From the NCBI RefSeq assembly GCF_963855985.1, contig NC_087099.1, forward strand, positions 6,106,001-6,170,000: a DNA stretch of 64,000 nucleotides. The letters are read 5' to 3'. This DNA is from Ostrinia nubilalis. Its lineage: Eukaryota; Arthropoda; Insecta; Lepidoptera; Crambidae. Below are positions 44,389-57,252 of this stretch, piece after piece. Made by a program: the position numbers and the translations under genes. A model generated the notes under the pieces. It saw only the letters and a list, made by a program, of their open reading frames with translations, was not told where the DNA came from and ran no database searches. Each line of letters starts with the position of its first letter. Position 1 is the stretch's first letter.

Positions 44389-47300
44389 ATGTTCAAGAAG
44401 ACAGTATTACTTCTGGCCATAGCGTCGGCTTATGCGACCGAAATATCATCTTCATACGCCTTACTAGAGAAGCATTCCACATTCAAGCCCGACTTGAAGA
44501 CAGAGCCCATTGATGAGAAGCACCGAACATCCGAGGCTGAACGTCACCCTGTATACAACCCAGAGGACTACAGACGCGCGTTTGTGAAACCTGTAGAGTC
44601 AGCCAAGCCTGTGTCTGCTGACCATGACCGAATGCTAGCTGACCAACCTGCTGAAAACAACGCTGATGTCAGCAGAATTGTAAGTAAACACTGGAATTTA
44701 TTTAAAAGTACTTCATTTTCTTTAGAGAGTACTTTTCAGTGGCACATAAATAGGCACTAATAATGAACATGGTTTAAGAGAGCGCCTAGTTTCTGTTTCA
44801 CTGAAAAGCACTTACTTACTATAAAGTTATGTTTAAAAAGATATAAATTTCATTGAAGTGACTAACAATAACAAATACAAAGTCACAAAGTTGTATAGTA
44901 AAAACCAAATCTTAGGTCGAGTGTAACTTAGATTGAAATGACTTCGTGGTATTTAAATGAACATTTATTTCAGGACAATCTACAGATTCCTGGATATGGA
45001 TACTACATGCCCGCACCAACAGACGTGGCTTATCCTGATGTCCCATATGCACCTGGCTACGGATATGCTCCTAGCAAGTGAGTATTATACATGGTGGAAA
45101 CGATAAGTGATCTCACTCGATTATTTCTAAACTATACAGGATATCGAAAAACTGGTTACTGATCCTGAAAGTGCTTTACGAGTTCTTTCAAACGGTACTA
45201 ATAACAGGTTACAGTATAAACTGGATCTATCCGAAAATTCAATGTTTCCGGCTAGTTTTTCGATATCTTGTATAGTTTGGAAATAATCGAGTGAGATCAC
45301 TTATCGTTTCCACCCTGTATAACTTTACTATCTCGCTCAAAATCGAAAAAAAATAAAATTAATAACAATTTCACCAATCGAGAGGAAATGGTCTAATTTT
45401 AATTTGTTTTGAATTATTCAAATGCAACTCCTCGAGATAGTCCACAATGACAATCGCTAAACTAGGTCTATATTACGAAAAAATCTCGAATTTAGATGCA
45501 AACTAAGTATCGATTCTGACTGATTGGTCAATACACTTACATTTCACCAGGCCGAATTCTTCAATCCATCCATACTATAGATTGATTTGGGTTTTTTGGA
45601 ATTATTTATTTTAATCACAATATTATCATTTTGCAGCTACGACATGTATGTGGAGCCTGACACCTCAGTCGCCAGCATGCTGTGGAGCCAAGTTCCTGAT
45701 TCTAGGGTAAGTTTTTCCTAAGAATATAATTTTCAACAAAATAATATTAGACAAAATTTACATAATAAATTAATTAATTAATTATAAAAGTTATTAGAAC
45801 ATTGTTGAAGATTACAAGTAATTTAGAGACAGTAGTTAAGAGTTAATTCATATCATAACAAGAGTCTATGGTAAATTAGTGTAATAATTATATTGAAAGA
45901 ATTCTTATGGATCAAAAAAGACGTTACAATTTATATAACATCAATAACATTGAGATTTATCTGGGGGCACGGTAGTGCCCCCGCCAAGTCGAGCGCGATG
46001 CAAACACTGCCGTACCATCCTTTACTGGAACCATTTCGCCGCATTTTCAGGTCTCTATTTGAGAACCTTTGGATAAGACCAGAACGCAGAAATTTCGTCA
46101 TCTAGTAAGCTATAATCACATACTTAAAATCCAAAATTTCAAGTCTGTAGGTCATTTAGTTCCGAAGTTAAGCGAAAGCAAAGTTTCGCATTTATGACAC
46201 TCACTCACTCACTGATGATCATCAAAATAGAAGTAGTACTTCCCATAAACTCAGAGAGCTGAAATTTGGTACAGGGTTAGGGTTTAATGGCCACATAAAG
46301 GGAAAACTATAAAAACTAGGAAAATCGAAGATCTGGAGTAACACCACATTCATAATCAATACTACTAGCGCCACACCGGCACCGTGGTGTTCGCCTGTAC
46401 TGCTCACCGCTAGCACTTTGAGCGTCGATTTTCTGCACCGCGGTGTCAAGATATTTTTCCTTTCTAGACCCAGTCGATTAAGTTGAATGTTGTGTAATTA
46501 TTTGAATTTCGAGGTTCGCTATTATTAAAACAATTTCTGATTCGTTGTCCATTTTAAAGGTCGTTGAGTTTATTTGTGTTTAATATACAAAAAAAATGTC
46601 GAAAATATTAAAAGAAAAGACGACGACGTTAAATAATTATGCCACTTTCTACAAAAAGAAGTGAAATCCCACCAAAAACATTCTGTAAAAAACTAGCCAA
46701 GTCTCGATGGAGCTGCCTGTTTATCTCTAAAAAGTAATGAAATCTAGACAAAGTCGTGCCAAGTCTATGGTTCCTTACTGCGATTTCTTTATTATTTATT
46801 GTTAATGTTGTGTGACTTGGCCGTTGAACTATCTTTATTAAGGTAATCATACATAAGTATTATTGAAATACGCAGCTTTATTAAGTCTACAATTGACTGG
46901 TTATTGAATCAACGTTTTCCAAGTGCAATTTATTTTCCATCGTCAATGGGTAGCGGTTCTGGCGACAGATTGGTGCAAATGGTGTCATGGATCATCTGGT
47001 TTTGTACCCTTCAACGGCCAAGTCACACAACATTAACAATAAATAATAAAGAAATCGCAGTAAGGAACCATAGACTTGGCACGACTTTGTCTAGATTTCA
47101 TTACTTTTTAGAGATAAACAGGCAGCTCCATCGAGACTTGGCTAGTTTTTTACAGAATGTTTTTGGTGGGATAAGAGTTACTCGTAGTCTCAATTATAAA
47201 AGTCATAGAAATTTTACGATATCATTTAATTTTAAACTAATTATTATTGTTTCTATTTCAGTCAATCGTCGGCTTCGTCGCGACCACCATATCCAAGATA

Positions 47301-47555
47301 ATGGCGAATGCGTTTCTTATTCTTGTCGGTGCTTTTATTACCGTTGGAGTATGTTCTTATACGAGTCTTTGCCATATTCATATCAATGGCATTGGCCCCA
47401 TTCAAGAGGAGATGAGGTCCCTGATGACTCCTGAGAAGTTACAAAAGATTGGACACGCCGCCGAATTCGTTAAAACTGCGATTGACAAGTACCAGAAGAT
47501 CCAAGGAGTTGAAAATGTTGAAGCTAGCAGAAGACGTCGCTCGATCTTCTTTTAG
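44389..47555 (+). CDS. Gene L1: secreted/membrane protein of unknown family
   Basis: Four coding exons, 44389-44679, 44974-45077, 45637-45706 and 47262-47555 (phases 0, 2, 0), give 252 residues. The ATG is the first base of its exon, right after acceptor ccgtag; an upstream noncoding exon with TATA promoter is predicted. MFKKTVLLLAIASAYA is a signal peptide. A charged, Pro-rich region follows, then a Tyr/Pro/Gly-rich part (YGYYMPAP, YAPGYGYAP). A hydrophobic segment (ANAFLILVGAFITVGV) looks membrane-spanning, then a helical tail (EEMRSLMTPEKLQKIGHAAE) ends in RRRRSIFF. Polyadenylation signal AATAAA at 47610-47615. I do not recognise the family. The paralogue L2 at 57253-61034 encodes the same protein. 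Structural or secreted cell-surface role is possible but unproven. Confidence 0.82.
45088..45319. mobile_element. Palindromic MITE U in L1 intron 3
   Basis: Left TACATGGTGGAAACGATAAG and right inverted CTTATCGTTTCCACCCTGTA. Arms of about 90 bp. The same insertion sits at the same place in L2 (57966-60036), so it predates the duplication. Confidence 0.8.
45961..47172. mobile_element. 1.2-kb transposon insertion in L1 intron 4
   Basis: Absent from L2, where gagatttat joins directly to aagagttactcg. It starts ctgggggcacggtagtgccc. The right portion, 46666-47172, is a separate foldback element with arms of about 175 bp (ATCCCACCAAAAACATTCTG ... inverted). No transposase frame. Confidence 0.75.
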
Positions 47556-47815
47556 ATTTAGATGTTAGTTATATTGTAGGTATAACATGTAAAGAATTAT
47601 AGTTTAAGCAATAAATACAGTTTTATCAATATTGTCGTTTGCTTATCACATTTCCTATCCAAATAATAAAAATATGTACAGGATAGCTCTACTGTTAGGT
47701 AGTAGTAGGGAAAATAATTTACTCAATGTGAAAGTTTATGCGGATGGATGGATGTTAGTTACTCTTTCACACATCTACTTGTTAAATGGAATTGGATGAA
47801 ACAAAACAGTATTAG

Positions 47816-48075
47816 TCGGCCGTTTGGTGTAGTGGTTCAGAACGGACTACTATGCCGAGAGGTCCCGGGTTCCATTCCCGGCCGGGCAGAAATTGTAATG
47901 AAGAATTTTATTTCTGTAACGGGTCTGGGTGTTACTATGTATAATATGTATGTATTTACAAAAAAAAAGTATTTAATTATGTTTATATCCGTTGTCTAGT
48001 ACCCATAGTACAAGCTTTGCTTAGTTTGGGACTAGAGGCGCAGTGTGAAATGCCCAAGTATATTTATTTATTTAT
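47816..48075 (+). mobile_element. tRNA-derived SINE
   Basis: A-box-like tggtgtagtggttcag and B-box-like cgggttccattcccgg head, then the lepidopteran body tgggtgttactatgtataat and a tatttatttattta tail. The paralogous site at about 61256 is empty. TTAGT-like short duplication. Confidence 0.8.
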
Positions 48076-48485
48076 TTAGTTATTGTTTATAGATCAGAGT
48101 AGAATATACGCTTTGTTTATAACAATATTGGCCAAATTGTAACAGTATGTGTCACAATACTGGGTGATTTTGTAATCAGTATCCGAATATTAAGGTACAA
48201 TTTTATTCCAAGACGGTCCGCCGACCGCAAACTGCTAAACTCTATGAAATCTGCAGCGCGGCATTGCAGTGCGGCATTCAACGTGTGCCAATTTTGATGA
48301 AAATAATTACATGAAAAAAAAATCTTTAATCGATTCAGTTACTGATTCTGAGTTGCTCCTAAAAATTTGGACACTGATAACAAAGTCATCCTGTATAAGT
48401 TGGTCTTGTGAAGAACAGAAATTCGTGCGGGTGAAGCCGCAATCAAAAGCCTATTCAAAAGGACATGAAATCCTTTAATTCCTTC

Positions 48486-48570
48486 ATGACTCCTGACTGA
48501 CTGAGAAGTTACATAAGATCGGACACGCCGCGTAATTATTCAAAACTGTGATTGATAAATTTAGAAGATA
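48486..48570 (+). pseudogene. Decayed fragment of the L last exon
   Basis: tgagaagttacataagatcg, gacacgccgc and actgtgattgataaattta follow the L1 exon at about 47418-47500 base for base, with an 8-base insertion (gactgact) and in-frame stops. It lies 0.9 kb past L1. The same relic follows L2. Confidence 0.7.
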
Positions 48571-48679
48571 ATAAAGTAAACCCATCAAAAACATAAATAT
48601 GTTAAATTATGAGAGCCAAGTTCAATATTATGATACCTACGTGCCTTGGTTCTTGACTTCATCGAAACAAGAAGTGAAA

Positions 48680-49388
48680 GGATGATGGGCATATTGGGCG
48701 TTAAACCAACAGAAACAAAAAGTACCTATACTAAATTAAAGCTTAATACTAGTACTTCATTTCATAGTATGACAACAATCCTGAAATACACGGGGATACG
48801 GAGATAGAGGTCGTTGAATATGCAAAGTTTCCATAGTATTTCACATCACATTAGGGTAATAAAAATAGTATTAGGTCAATTAGATTGCTTTTATCGATCA
48901 TATTGAGAGTATTGTATCATATCTTACTATCGATTCTATCGATTTAGTAAGTACCTATGTATACTGAATAAATCATAATCGATTATTCGATTGCAATAAT
49001 CGGTTATATTGCTGAAAATAAGGAATTGAATTAACAATCAAATGATAGTAATGTGGCAATCAATAAAATTGATTAATCGAATTGTTAATCGATAAACCGT
49101 TTTTGGCAATATTGATTAATAATCGATCCGTGATCGATTATGCGACAACACTACAACTTAACTGGTAGAAATCCCATTGAAACATGACTGTGTTCATGTC
49201 ATTTCTCTAAATGGTACCTCGGTATGGTCCTACGCTTATAATGTAGAACATGATTTAAATATACCATTTGTTGGCCCCACTCCAACTGTTGGACATAATA
49301 ATGGATAAATAACTTAATGTATTTAAAATGTAAGTAGATAAGTATATTAATTAATAATATTTTTTGTTTGTGTGAGTGCCCATCATCC
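48680..49388. mobile_element. MITE N with ATCGAT-rich interior
   Basis: Ends GGATGATGGGCA / TGCCCATCATCC. The paralogous block at 61855-61865 lacks it. Interior 48890-49140 holds many variants of aatcgatt. No coding frame. Confidence 0.75.
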
Positions 49389-49812
49389 CTTAAATGGGTG
49401 CTAAGTTTAATGGTCAGTCCTGATTTTTTTTATAACAACATAAAATATATTTTTGTCCGTATTAATAACGGCAACAGGTAGACGATTGCAATACTCACTT
49501 TGATGTCATCTAAATAAATGAAAATAAAATAAATAGCTATTAAAGGGACTCTCCCATAGGTACTCGTACAACAACAAAATTGTCGTGACGGTTTTCTTTG
49601 ATAAATTGGGGTGTTTTGCATCGACTGTTTTATTTATATGAAATATCACTTTAAATGTATTTTTTCATAAAACTTGATACAGTTTTAACTTCAACTTGAA
49701 TGTATCGTGTGGTATGGTATTTATTTAAACTATATTGCACTTAAGTATAAAACTAAAGTTCATTCAGTGTTCTCGTCAAACATTTTGTTACATCTACGCA
49801 TACAATAAAACT

Positions 49813-50640
49813 GGTATCCTTCCGTTTGGCCAAATTACTTTTCGCCAAATTTCACTTCGCAAACAACTTATCGCCAAAGTTTCATTTCCCAAATGAACTT
49901 TTAGCAACTGTACTTTTCGCAACTAATTCATTTGGTCAAATTATCATTTGGCAAAATTTTACTTGGCAAATGTTTATATAGCAAATGTTTTATTTTGCCA
50001 AATATTATATCCCAAATAATTTGTTTGGTCAAATCGACACTTCACATACTTACCCACCGTTACCAACAAATCAAAGCATAAAGCACATGATCATGGTTTT
50101 CACAAGAATTTTATGTAAAACAAAGAGATTGCAGAAAATAGTATGGTTGCAGAAAGTAGGTATTGCTGAAAATAGTAGGTTAGGTTAGGTTAGAACAGTG
50201 ACCCTTAACGCGCGAAGGCGAGCGAAGCGTGCCGCGGCAGCGGCCGCCGAGCGCTAGAATCACCCCTATTGTTAATTAATCATTTGGAAATTTCGATAAA
50301 AAGAATGAAATATGAAAATTAATTTAGAACAAATTTTATATTAACTACCCACTAAACAAAATAATAACCACAAGCTAATTTGTATTCCATTCTATGCACC
50401 AATCAAATTATTTTGTAAATAGTTTATCGTGAAATATTTTTGCCAAATGAAACATTTGGCAAAGCATACTTTGCCAAACAATAATTTGCTAAACAATAAT
50501 ATGCCAAAACCGACATTTGCGAATTAAAAGTTTGCAATAAGTTGTTTTGCCAAATGAGAATTTGCCAAATGAAAATTTGCGAAACGTTGTTTGCGATGTG
50601 ATAATTTGGGAAACGTTTTTTGGCCAAACATTAGTAATCC
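49813..50640. mobile_element. Element W built of TTTGGCAAA-like motifs
   Basis: Bounded by the direct repeat aataaaact (49804-49812 and 50641-50649). Termini GGTATCCTTCCGTTTGGCCA and inverted tggccaaacattagtaatcc. Many degenerate ttgccaaat/atttggcaa copies in both orientations fill both halves. The centre (50176-50262) has ggttaggttaggttag and a GC-rich gcgaaggcgagcgaagcgtg core. Absent from the paralogous position near 62280. Confidence 0.75.
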
Positions 50641-50903
50641 AATAAAACTAGATAATAATTATTGTCGTATTATAAACAAAGGATTAGCCGGGTAAAAATA
50701 TTTGGGTGGAAAAATCTATTGTTATCGGATAAAGATAACATTATTCATCCTATTATGAAATAGAAAGTGTGGTAATTAAGGGTGGCCCATTACAAAAGGG
50801 GTACTCACTAATCCATTGATGATTGTGTTGTTTTGAATCACGTGTTATTTTCACCTGGTACCGTAATTAGCACGGGTACCTACTTATTGATAAGATTTTT
50901 GGG

Positions 50904-51895
50904 TATAAATGACAGATGGATTTCAAAGGACATCATTCGCAAGTCAACCTCTGTAGTGTACACTTCAGTTGCAGTTATCGTTGCCGTAGTCGAATTCGTA
51001 GCAGCGGTGCCTTCTAACCACCTGCCTGCTGAATATCGCAGCGAAGTGAGACCACTTGAAGCTTACGAAGCTCTTCCATACGACCAATATGCGTAAGTTA
51101 TCTGTATAATATATTTTTTGTTTTTAACTTTGCGTGCTATTTTTTCGCGAGAAATACTTATTGGTAAAATTAAATTCATTATTTATTCTTCTTTTGTTTT
51201 TTAGCCTTTTTGTGCTATTATTCCTGGTTATTTTTTATTAGTAGTTAAATAGCCTTTTTGTACTTTTACTTATTTTTTTTTTCTATTTGCAGCTATTATT
51301 TCACCGTACATGCCGATGAAGACATACGTTATAAATACGTCAACCCCGGCGACTCGTCTGGCTGGGATTATAGCCGTACATGAAGACCTGATGTAAGTAT
51401 TGTTTAAGTTTCTAATATTTAATTTTATGACAGTAGATTAAAAACTTTTTGTGATTTTACAACTTGTAGATGATTTTTTTTCTTGTAAATGTTTTTCAAA
51501 CTTGAAGTACCTAATTGAAACTAATTTGTTCAATGTTATCTCTATTTTACAGGGAAATCTTGACGCGATTGCTTCGAAGGTTGCGGCTGTTGTATAGATT
51601 GAGATATTTAATGGACGACTCGTTCTACTCGGATTTATTAACGCCATACGAGTAGGCTTCTGTCTGAGTCTCCACCAAGCACTGCTCCCTCGTCCTCGAG
51701 AAGCCCTTCGCCAGACAGCTCCGGTCACACATCCCCTGCCTCGACGAAATGGAAGACCTCTTCAGGCGGGCTCTTGATAAATGATATAACGAAATGTAAT
51801 TTTGTAATATTGAGATGGTGCGAGTTGAAGGTGCTATTTGTTTGTAATAGTATTAAGTTAGGTATTTAATTAAGAATAAATGGTGTAAATTATAT
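50904..51895 (+). pseudogene. M1: degenerate paralogue of L
   Basis: A TATAAAT (50904-50910) and initiator-like tcatt (A at 50935) precede exon-like blocks ending 51092, 51293-51392 and 51553-51895 (AATAAA at 51875). The splice phases are those of L exons 3-5. Frame a reads VAVVEFVAAVPSNHLP, ... EAYEALPYDQYAYYFTV, DSSGWDYSRT and then TGA. The last block, after in-frame stops and a shift, retains LRSHIPCLDEMEDLFRRALD. No ATG is in a suitable place, and intron 1 is largely deleted compared with M2. Probably non-functional; an unrecognised reading cannot be excluded. Confidence 0.55.
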
Positions 51896-53832
51896 TTCTG
51901 TATTTTTCTCGCTATCTTTAATTATGTAGTGCAACCCGTAATCATTTTGAAATAGATAGAAGACTAAATAATATTAAAAGAGCTTTTGTTTAGGAATCAT
52001 TAAGCTTTCTAGTCTGTACATAACTAGCGGAATAATTTTCAAATTCATTTTAGTACTTTAAACATAACTTAACTATATAACAAGCTAAACAGACTCTCAC
52101 ACACACTTACTTACACACTTTGGCTGTTATAATATACAGCTTTCAGTCACAGTATCGCCAGCTTGAAATACATTTTGTCATAGGATGACTGATACCCATT
52201 AAATCAACGCCATTACAGCTTTTAATAATTGTGATGTAGATAACCATGATCTGTAGGTGTCTGTAGTTTCATCATGTTAATGTTTATACATTAATCCGCA
52301 TAAACTTTCATATTGCGTGCAGTATTTTTACTTAGTATTTTTCCTACAACTTCAGATACAGCTACTAGCGTAGGTACACGGGTACACCTATCCTGTACAT
52401 ATTTTCATTTAATTGAATATGAAATGTGATAAAAGCAAACGACAATATTGTTAAAACTGTTTAGACTAAGAGCTGGTGAACGCCAGATCTACGAGTTTGT
52501 AAAAGTTTTTCAGCGCATGCTCCCAAGCTCCCAACCTATGTTGGGTAGTTGACATCTTCCTATGAAGAACGTTGGTGCATCACAAAGATGGGCTATTGGA
52601 CCACCATTGGTCATCAAATCAAATGATCGAATCAAAAATCGAATGGTTTGATACTATATTAACAATCGAATACAAAAACAATCGATCGCCAGTTCACAAA
52701 ATCGAATGAAACCCCTAGTAGCCGGGAGTAGTAGATATTAGTAGTAGGGAATTTTGAAAATTGGTATTCATAAAATAGATTTTGATATGTGTGTATGTAG
52801 TACCTATAACAACATAAAATATAATTTCTACTGTTTCTTGCTTCTTGCTATATTAATAACGGCAACAGGTACATACGATTGTAATAGGCTTACTTTGAAA
52901 TGATCTTAAATTAAATAAAATAAATGGTCGGCCGTTTGGTATAGTGGTTCCGAGCGGACCTCTATGCCGAGAGATCCCGGGTTCGATTTCAGATCGGGCA
53001 GAAATTGTAATGATGAATTTTAATTTCTGTAACGAGACCTGTCACCTAAATAAATAAATAACCTGGAGGTGATATTTAATCCAAAGTCAATAGTTAACTC
53101 TTGTGCTCACACATTTCAAACAAATGTCGTTGCATTCCATAATAACAAATCTATTCCAATATTATAAATGCGAAAGTAACTCTGTCTGTCTCGCTTTCTG
53201 GGGGTGTCACACCCCACTAAATTGATACTGTTTACAAAATCACCCAGAATAGTATAAATGTAGCTGAAACAGTATGTAAGTACTAAATTGGGTTCGCCAC
53301 TGATCGGGCGCCATATGAGCTCGATACGGCCCGATCGCGAACGTCGGTCTGCGACCTGCGGACGAGCCTGGGCTTCGCTTAGCGAAGCCCACACTCGGCC
53401 TCGTCGGCACGCCCACCGACGATCGCCAAACGGCTAGAGTACCTTCTGTACTCGCCACTCTGCCCGGTGTAGCTGGAAAAAGCTCTTAAAGCTAACAGCG
53501 CGCGTCCCTTAAAAAAAAGTAAGTACTAAATGTGAAAGTTTATGCGGATGGATGGATAAATACTTGTTACTCTTTCACGCTAAAACTACTGAATAACATT
53601 TATTTTATTGAAACTACAGATTATTGTTTATCTGCATCATCATGTTACAGATGATTGTAAATCGTTAATTCAGTAATTTAAGCCCTTTCTAGGGCGCTTA
53701 CTTATACACGTCCCAAATATAGCTTACCTTACCATCACTTCGGGACAACATATGGGCTGGTAATGAGAAGAAGTGGCGGAAGAACTTCATGCCCGTTTTC
53801 ACCATCAATCCCTATTTTTAAAGTGACCACTA
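51896..53832. other. Spacer between the duplicated blocks, repeat fragments
   Basis: 51896-52130 has an inverted copy at 56630-56880. A Helitron start (tattataaatgcgaaagtaa) lies near 53162. A 260-bp GC-rich patch at 53203-53480 begins with the hairpin ggggtgtcacacccc. The frames there (53116-53458) have no recognised domain. Confidence 0.4.
52927..53060 (+). mobile_element. tRNA-derived SINE, truncated
   Basis: Same family as 47816-48075: gtcggccgtttggtatagtg, then cgggttcgatttcagatcgg and the start of the body, ending in aaataaataaata. Confidence 0.75.
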
Positions 53833-56078
53833 ACGTAAGTGCGCCTATTAACGACCCCCCAAAATTTGTATTCTATTACCGCCCTATTTTTCTTTCTTTC
53901 ATAAAAGACAACAGGTTCCAGAAAACACGTTACCTAAAAAATATCTAGATATGTTTATTGACTATCGAAACGATTAAAGTTTGTGTTCGTAAATAACCAG
54001 TAAACGGAGTTATTTGACATTAAATGGGACGCGCCCGCAACGGACGCACTTTTCATACTGACGCGCACCCAGCAGTGTTGCCAGTCGGGTCTTGTCAGAA
54101 ATTACCAGAAATATAAAAAAAAGTAACCTTTTTGAATAAAAAGTAACCTTCATACGGGGGGAAGGGGGGGGGGGGGGTGCGGAGCGATTGTGTAAGGTTG
54201 TTCATGGATGGAAAATGAATACAATTGATCATCAATCGTTTACCTAAATTCGAAATTTCGACCATTCCATGAAGACCGAAATTTTGACCATTCCATGAAG
54301 AACGAAACTTTCGGTCTTCATGGAATGGTCAAAATTTCGGCGGTGACCGGTCGTTTCATGGATTTGCATTTCACTATCGAAAAACATTCGCTTTCATGTT
54401 TAAATGCAGTTTATGAGATAATTTTTAAATTGTTAGTATTATATTTTTTACTGAATAACCTGTAAAAGTTAATTTTACAATTTCTGAAAAATCACCTAAA
54501 AGTAACCTTTTCATTAGTGTAACCTAAAAGTAACCAATGCAGTTCAAAAGTAACCTAAAAGGTTACAAAAGTAACCTTCTGGCAACACTGGCACCCAGCT
54601 ACTTAAGGTGCACCTTGTTATTAATTAGCGATTTTAACACATTTAAAATGAGTATACCAACATGTTTTTGCATAACAATATTAATTCGTACTTTAGTTTC
54701 CTTAATAAACTCTCAATATAGCCCTCTCGCTGTATTTTTGTGGCTTAAATACAATTTTAAATAAGGGCGGTAATAGAAACACATTTCATAATTTGGTTCC
54801 TAATAACGACCCATGGCGTTGTTAGAATTTTGATAAAGTTTTTTATTTTAGTATTTATGTCTTTAATTACGCATTTAACCTCCATTTTGTTGTCTTGATG
54901 GATTCATAAGAATATTTCACATAGTTAAATCAATTAACGCCATACGTTAATTGTCATAGGTTTGGCATAAAACTGCAATGAACATTAAAGAATATCTCTA
55001 ATAATGTATGAAAATAGATTTTATGAAAACCTGTTAAATTCTAATTAGTACCTATTTGATATAAAATAAACCTAACAAAAATGATACTTCACTGATCACG
55101 TCTTCATTAAAGTAGATATTTTAGCTGGTTACTGTTTTTTTTTACGGTCGCTAATAGAATAAAGTAATATTCATACTTAATTTTATTACCGCCTCATAAC
55201 TATAACGCCACCTGCGAAGACTTATAAGCCTGTATTTTGTATATAACTAACATTTATGACATGACACCAAACCAATCATGCGTTATCACAACTATTAAGT
55301 AACTTTTTAAGAATGTTTGAAGAATAAACAAATAATTATACAGACAGTGTCCAATTGTCCATAGTTTAAATTAAAATACACAATTATGTACACACAATTA
55401 AAATCAAGAAACATAAGTCAAAAACTAATTTAAAATTATTATAGTCAAATTAAAAATAAAAATAAAAAATTAAATAAAAATTATTTTGCATTAAAACTCA
55501 AATATTATAGTTTAAATTAATAATGACCCCCACTACTCACTAGAACACCGGGTTCCGCGTAATCAAGTATAATAGATGAATTTATTATTCTACTATTTCT
55601 GCTTGATTATTTATTTATTTTCGAGAAGCGTGCCTTTTCTCTTTTGATAATAAAAAAAATAAAAAAAAAACTTGAAAAAAAAAAAAACAAATTTAACTAA
55701 AACTAAAAGCAAAACAAATTTAACTTGAAAAAATCAAGTGGTTCCCGAGCCTCTGAGCGGGAATCGAACTCGTGCCTCTTGGAATATACCCAATTGAAGA
55801 GCAATATTTTTAGCGGTTGGTAATAGAAACAGAAAAAACGTTAATAGAAACACACCTCGTCTATAGGTCGGTAATAGAAACAACTGCTTTTTCAGATTAA
55901 ATTGCTATTTATTAATTATTGTGTGATTGAATACTCATTGTTACTACTTGAATTCAAAGATTACTTCATCATTGTTACAAATAAATTAAAGTGTCTTTTC
56001 TATCACCACGTCTTATATCTAATTTTCTAACGTTTATCCGAAGTCAGCTTAAACTGGCGGTAATAGGCGTATTTACGT
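53833..56078. mobile_element. TA-target transposon P with dispersed GGTAATAG motif
   Basis: Inverted ends ACGTAAGTGCGCCTATTAAC and (reverse complement) ACGTAAATACGCCTATTACC, each next to TA. Degenerate copies of ggtaatagaaac / attaccgcc recur inside (near 53875, 54765, 55180, 55820, 55845 and 55865). No transposase frame. Contains the hAT-type element at 54073-54590. Tc1/mariner-pogo group is inferred from TA only. Confidence 0.7.
54073..54590. mobile_element. hAT-type MITE with AAAAGTAACCTT motifs
   Basis: Ends CAGTGTTGCCAG / CTGGCAACACTG with the 8-bp duplication GCACCCAG (54065-54072 and 54591-54598). The motif aaaagtaacctt recurs at both sides of the interior. The centre has a G-run (54157-54177) and an inverted repeat gaccattccatgaagacc / ggtcttcatggaatggtc. 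Confidence 0.85.
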
Positions 56079-56089
56079 TATAATAATAA

Positions 56090-56430
56090 TAATAATAGCC
56101 CCGAAGGGCAGCTTTGTGGCGAGCTGTTGGTGAGTAGCGACACCACGGGGCCAGTTATTAATCCGAGTGCTCCCGAGAGTCGGTCAAGACCCTCGTCTTC
56201 GGCTTGCCGAAGTGGAAACCGAGAGGGTCTGCAGGACTTTCACCTCTGGCTTGACTTAACCGGCCGGCCAGAGTGGAGTCGCTAGAGCTATATGCTCCAG
56301 GGGTGGAAGTGTTCAAGGGCATAACGCCGCGAGTAACTTCGGAGAAAGCGCAGCACACCTCTCTACACCCCTAAGCTGGCAGACGCCAATGTTACTCGCG
56401 GATACAGCTAATACACAATGAGCAAGTTAA
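56090..56430 (-). repeat. GC-rich retroelement-like fragment
   Basis: A GC-rich patch (gccccgaagggcagctttgt ... ggcagacgccaatgttactc) unlike the AT-rich surroundings. A 66-codon minus-strand frame covers 56158-56358 but has no recognisable domain. Probably a LINE 3' fragment. Family not identified. Confidence 0.4.
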
Positions 56431-56629
56431 TGTAGTAATAAGTGCGAGCTAGGCAGGTAAAGTCACCCGGTAGAGTCACGTTTCACTCTTGTCATTTCAA
56501 TTATCATTTTATAGAGTACCTATCCTTCATAAGGATTTTCATAATCTGTAGGTTGAATTTAGGAATTTGTAATGACCTATCAAGTATACTATATTTCAAG
56601 CGGCTGAAGCCTAAAAGTTTAGGTTAAAA

Positions 56630-57235
56630 AGAGCTAAAGTGTGTAAGCAAGTGTGTGTGTGAGAAAGAGAGAGACTCTTTTTAGCTTGTTTTAATAAATC
56701 TTTGAAGTACTGAATTGAATTTGAAAATTATTCCACTCTAGAAGTAGAAACTAGAAAGCTACATTCCGAACAAAGTCTATCTTCTAATATTAAGCTTTCT
56801 ACCTAGTCTCCTATGAGCTACTATAAAACTATTGCGGGTTGCATTAATTCAAGATAGTGAGAAAAATACATAAATCTTATTTACACCATTTATTCTTAAT
56901 TAAATAACTTAATACTATTACAAAAAAATAGCACCTTCAACTCGCACCATCTCAATATTACAAAATTGCATTTCGTGATATTTGTCATAAGCCCGCCTGA
57001 AGAGGTCCTCCACTTCCTCGAGGTAGAGGATGTGCGACCGGAGATGTCTGGCGAAGGGCTTCTCGAGGACGAGGGAGCAGTGCTTGGTGGAGGCACAGAA
57101 GCCTACGACGAGTCGTCCTCCGTGTAGAACGATTCATCCATTACATATGCCAATCTATGAAATAGCCGCAACTTATAAACCAATCGCGCCCAGTCTTCCC
57201 TGTAAAATAAAGATGACATTGAACAAATTAATTAT
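56630..57235 (-). pseudogene. M3: inverted copy of the M last exon and 3' flank
   Basis: Reverse complement of about 51540-52130 with more divergence. After an acceptor (ttttacag) the same exon follows. Its second half reads VGFCASTKHCSLVLEKPFAR and then LEEVEDLFRRAYDKYHEMQ, open to a stop, where M1 and M2 carry a 4-base insertion. The first half has in-frame stops in the same frame, so this too is a fragment. It abuts the start of the L2 duplicate at 57236. Confidence 0.6.
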
Positions 57236-57252
57236 AATTAGTTTCTCCGTAG

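Noticed and set aside
44274..44513. Alternative frame over the L1 signal-peptide exon, also 57030-57377
   Set aside because: It runs through the intron and acceptor and ends early. The frame starting MFKKTV has a signal peptide and continues through all exons.
47816..47890. Functional tRNA gene
   Set aside because: A- and B-box-like motifs are present, but there is no acceptor stem, and the sequence continues into a SINE body with an A/T-rich tail.
48269..48478. 69-codon frame, repeated at 61449-61658
   Set aside because: It lies in repeat-like DNA with a Helitron-type tail (gcgggtgaagccgc) and needs a GTG start.
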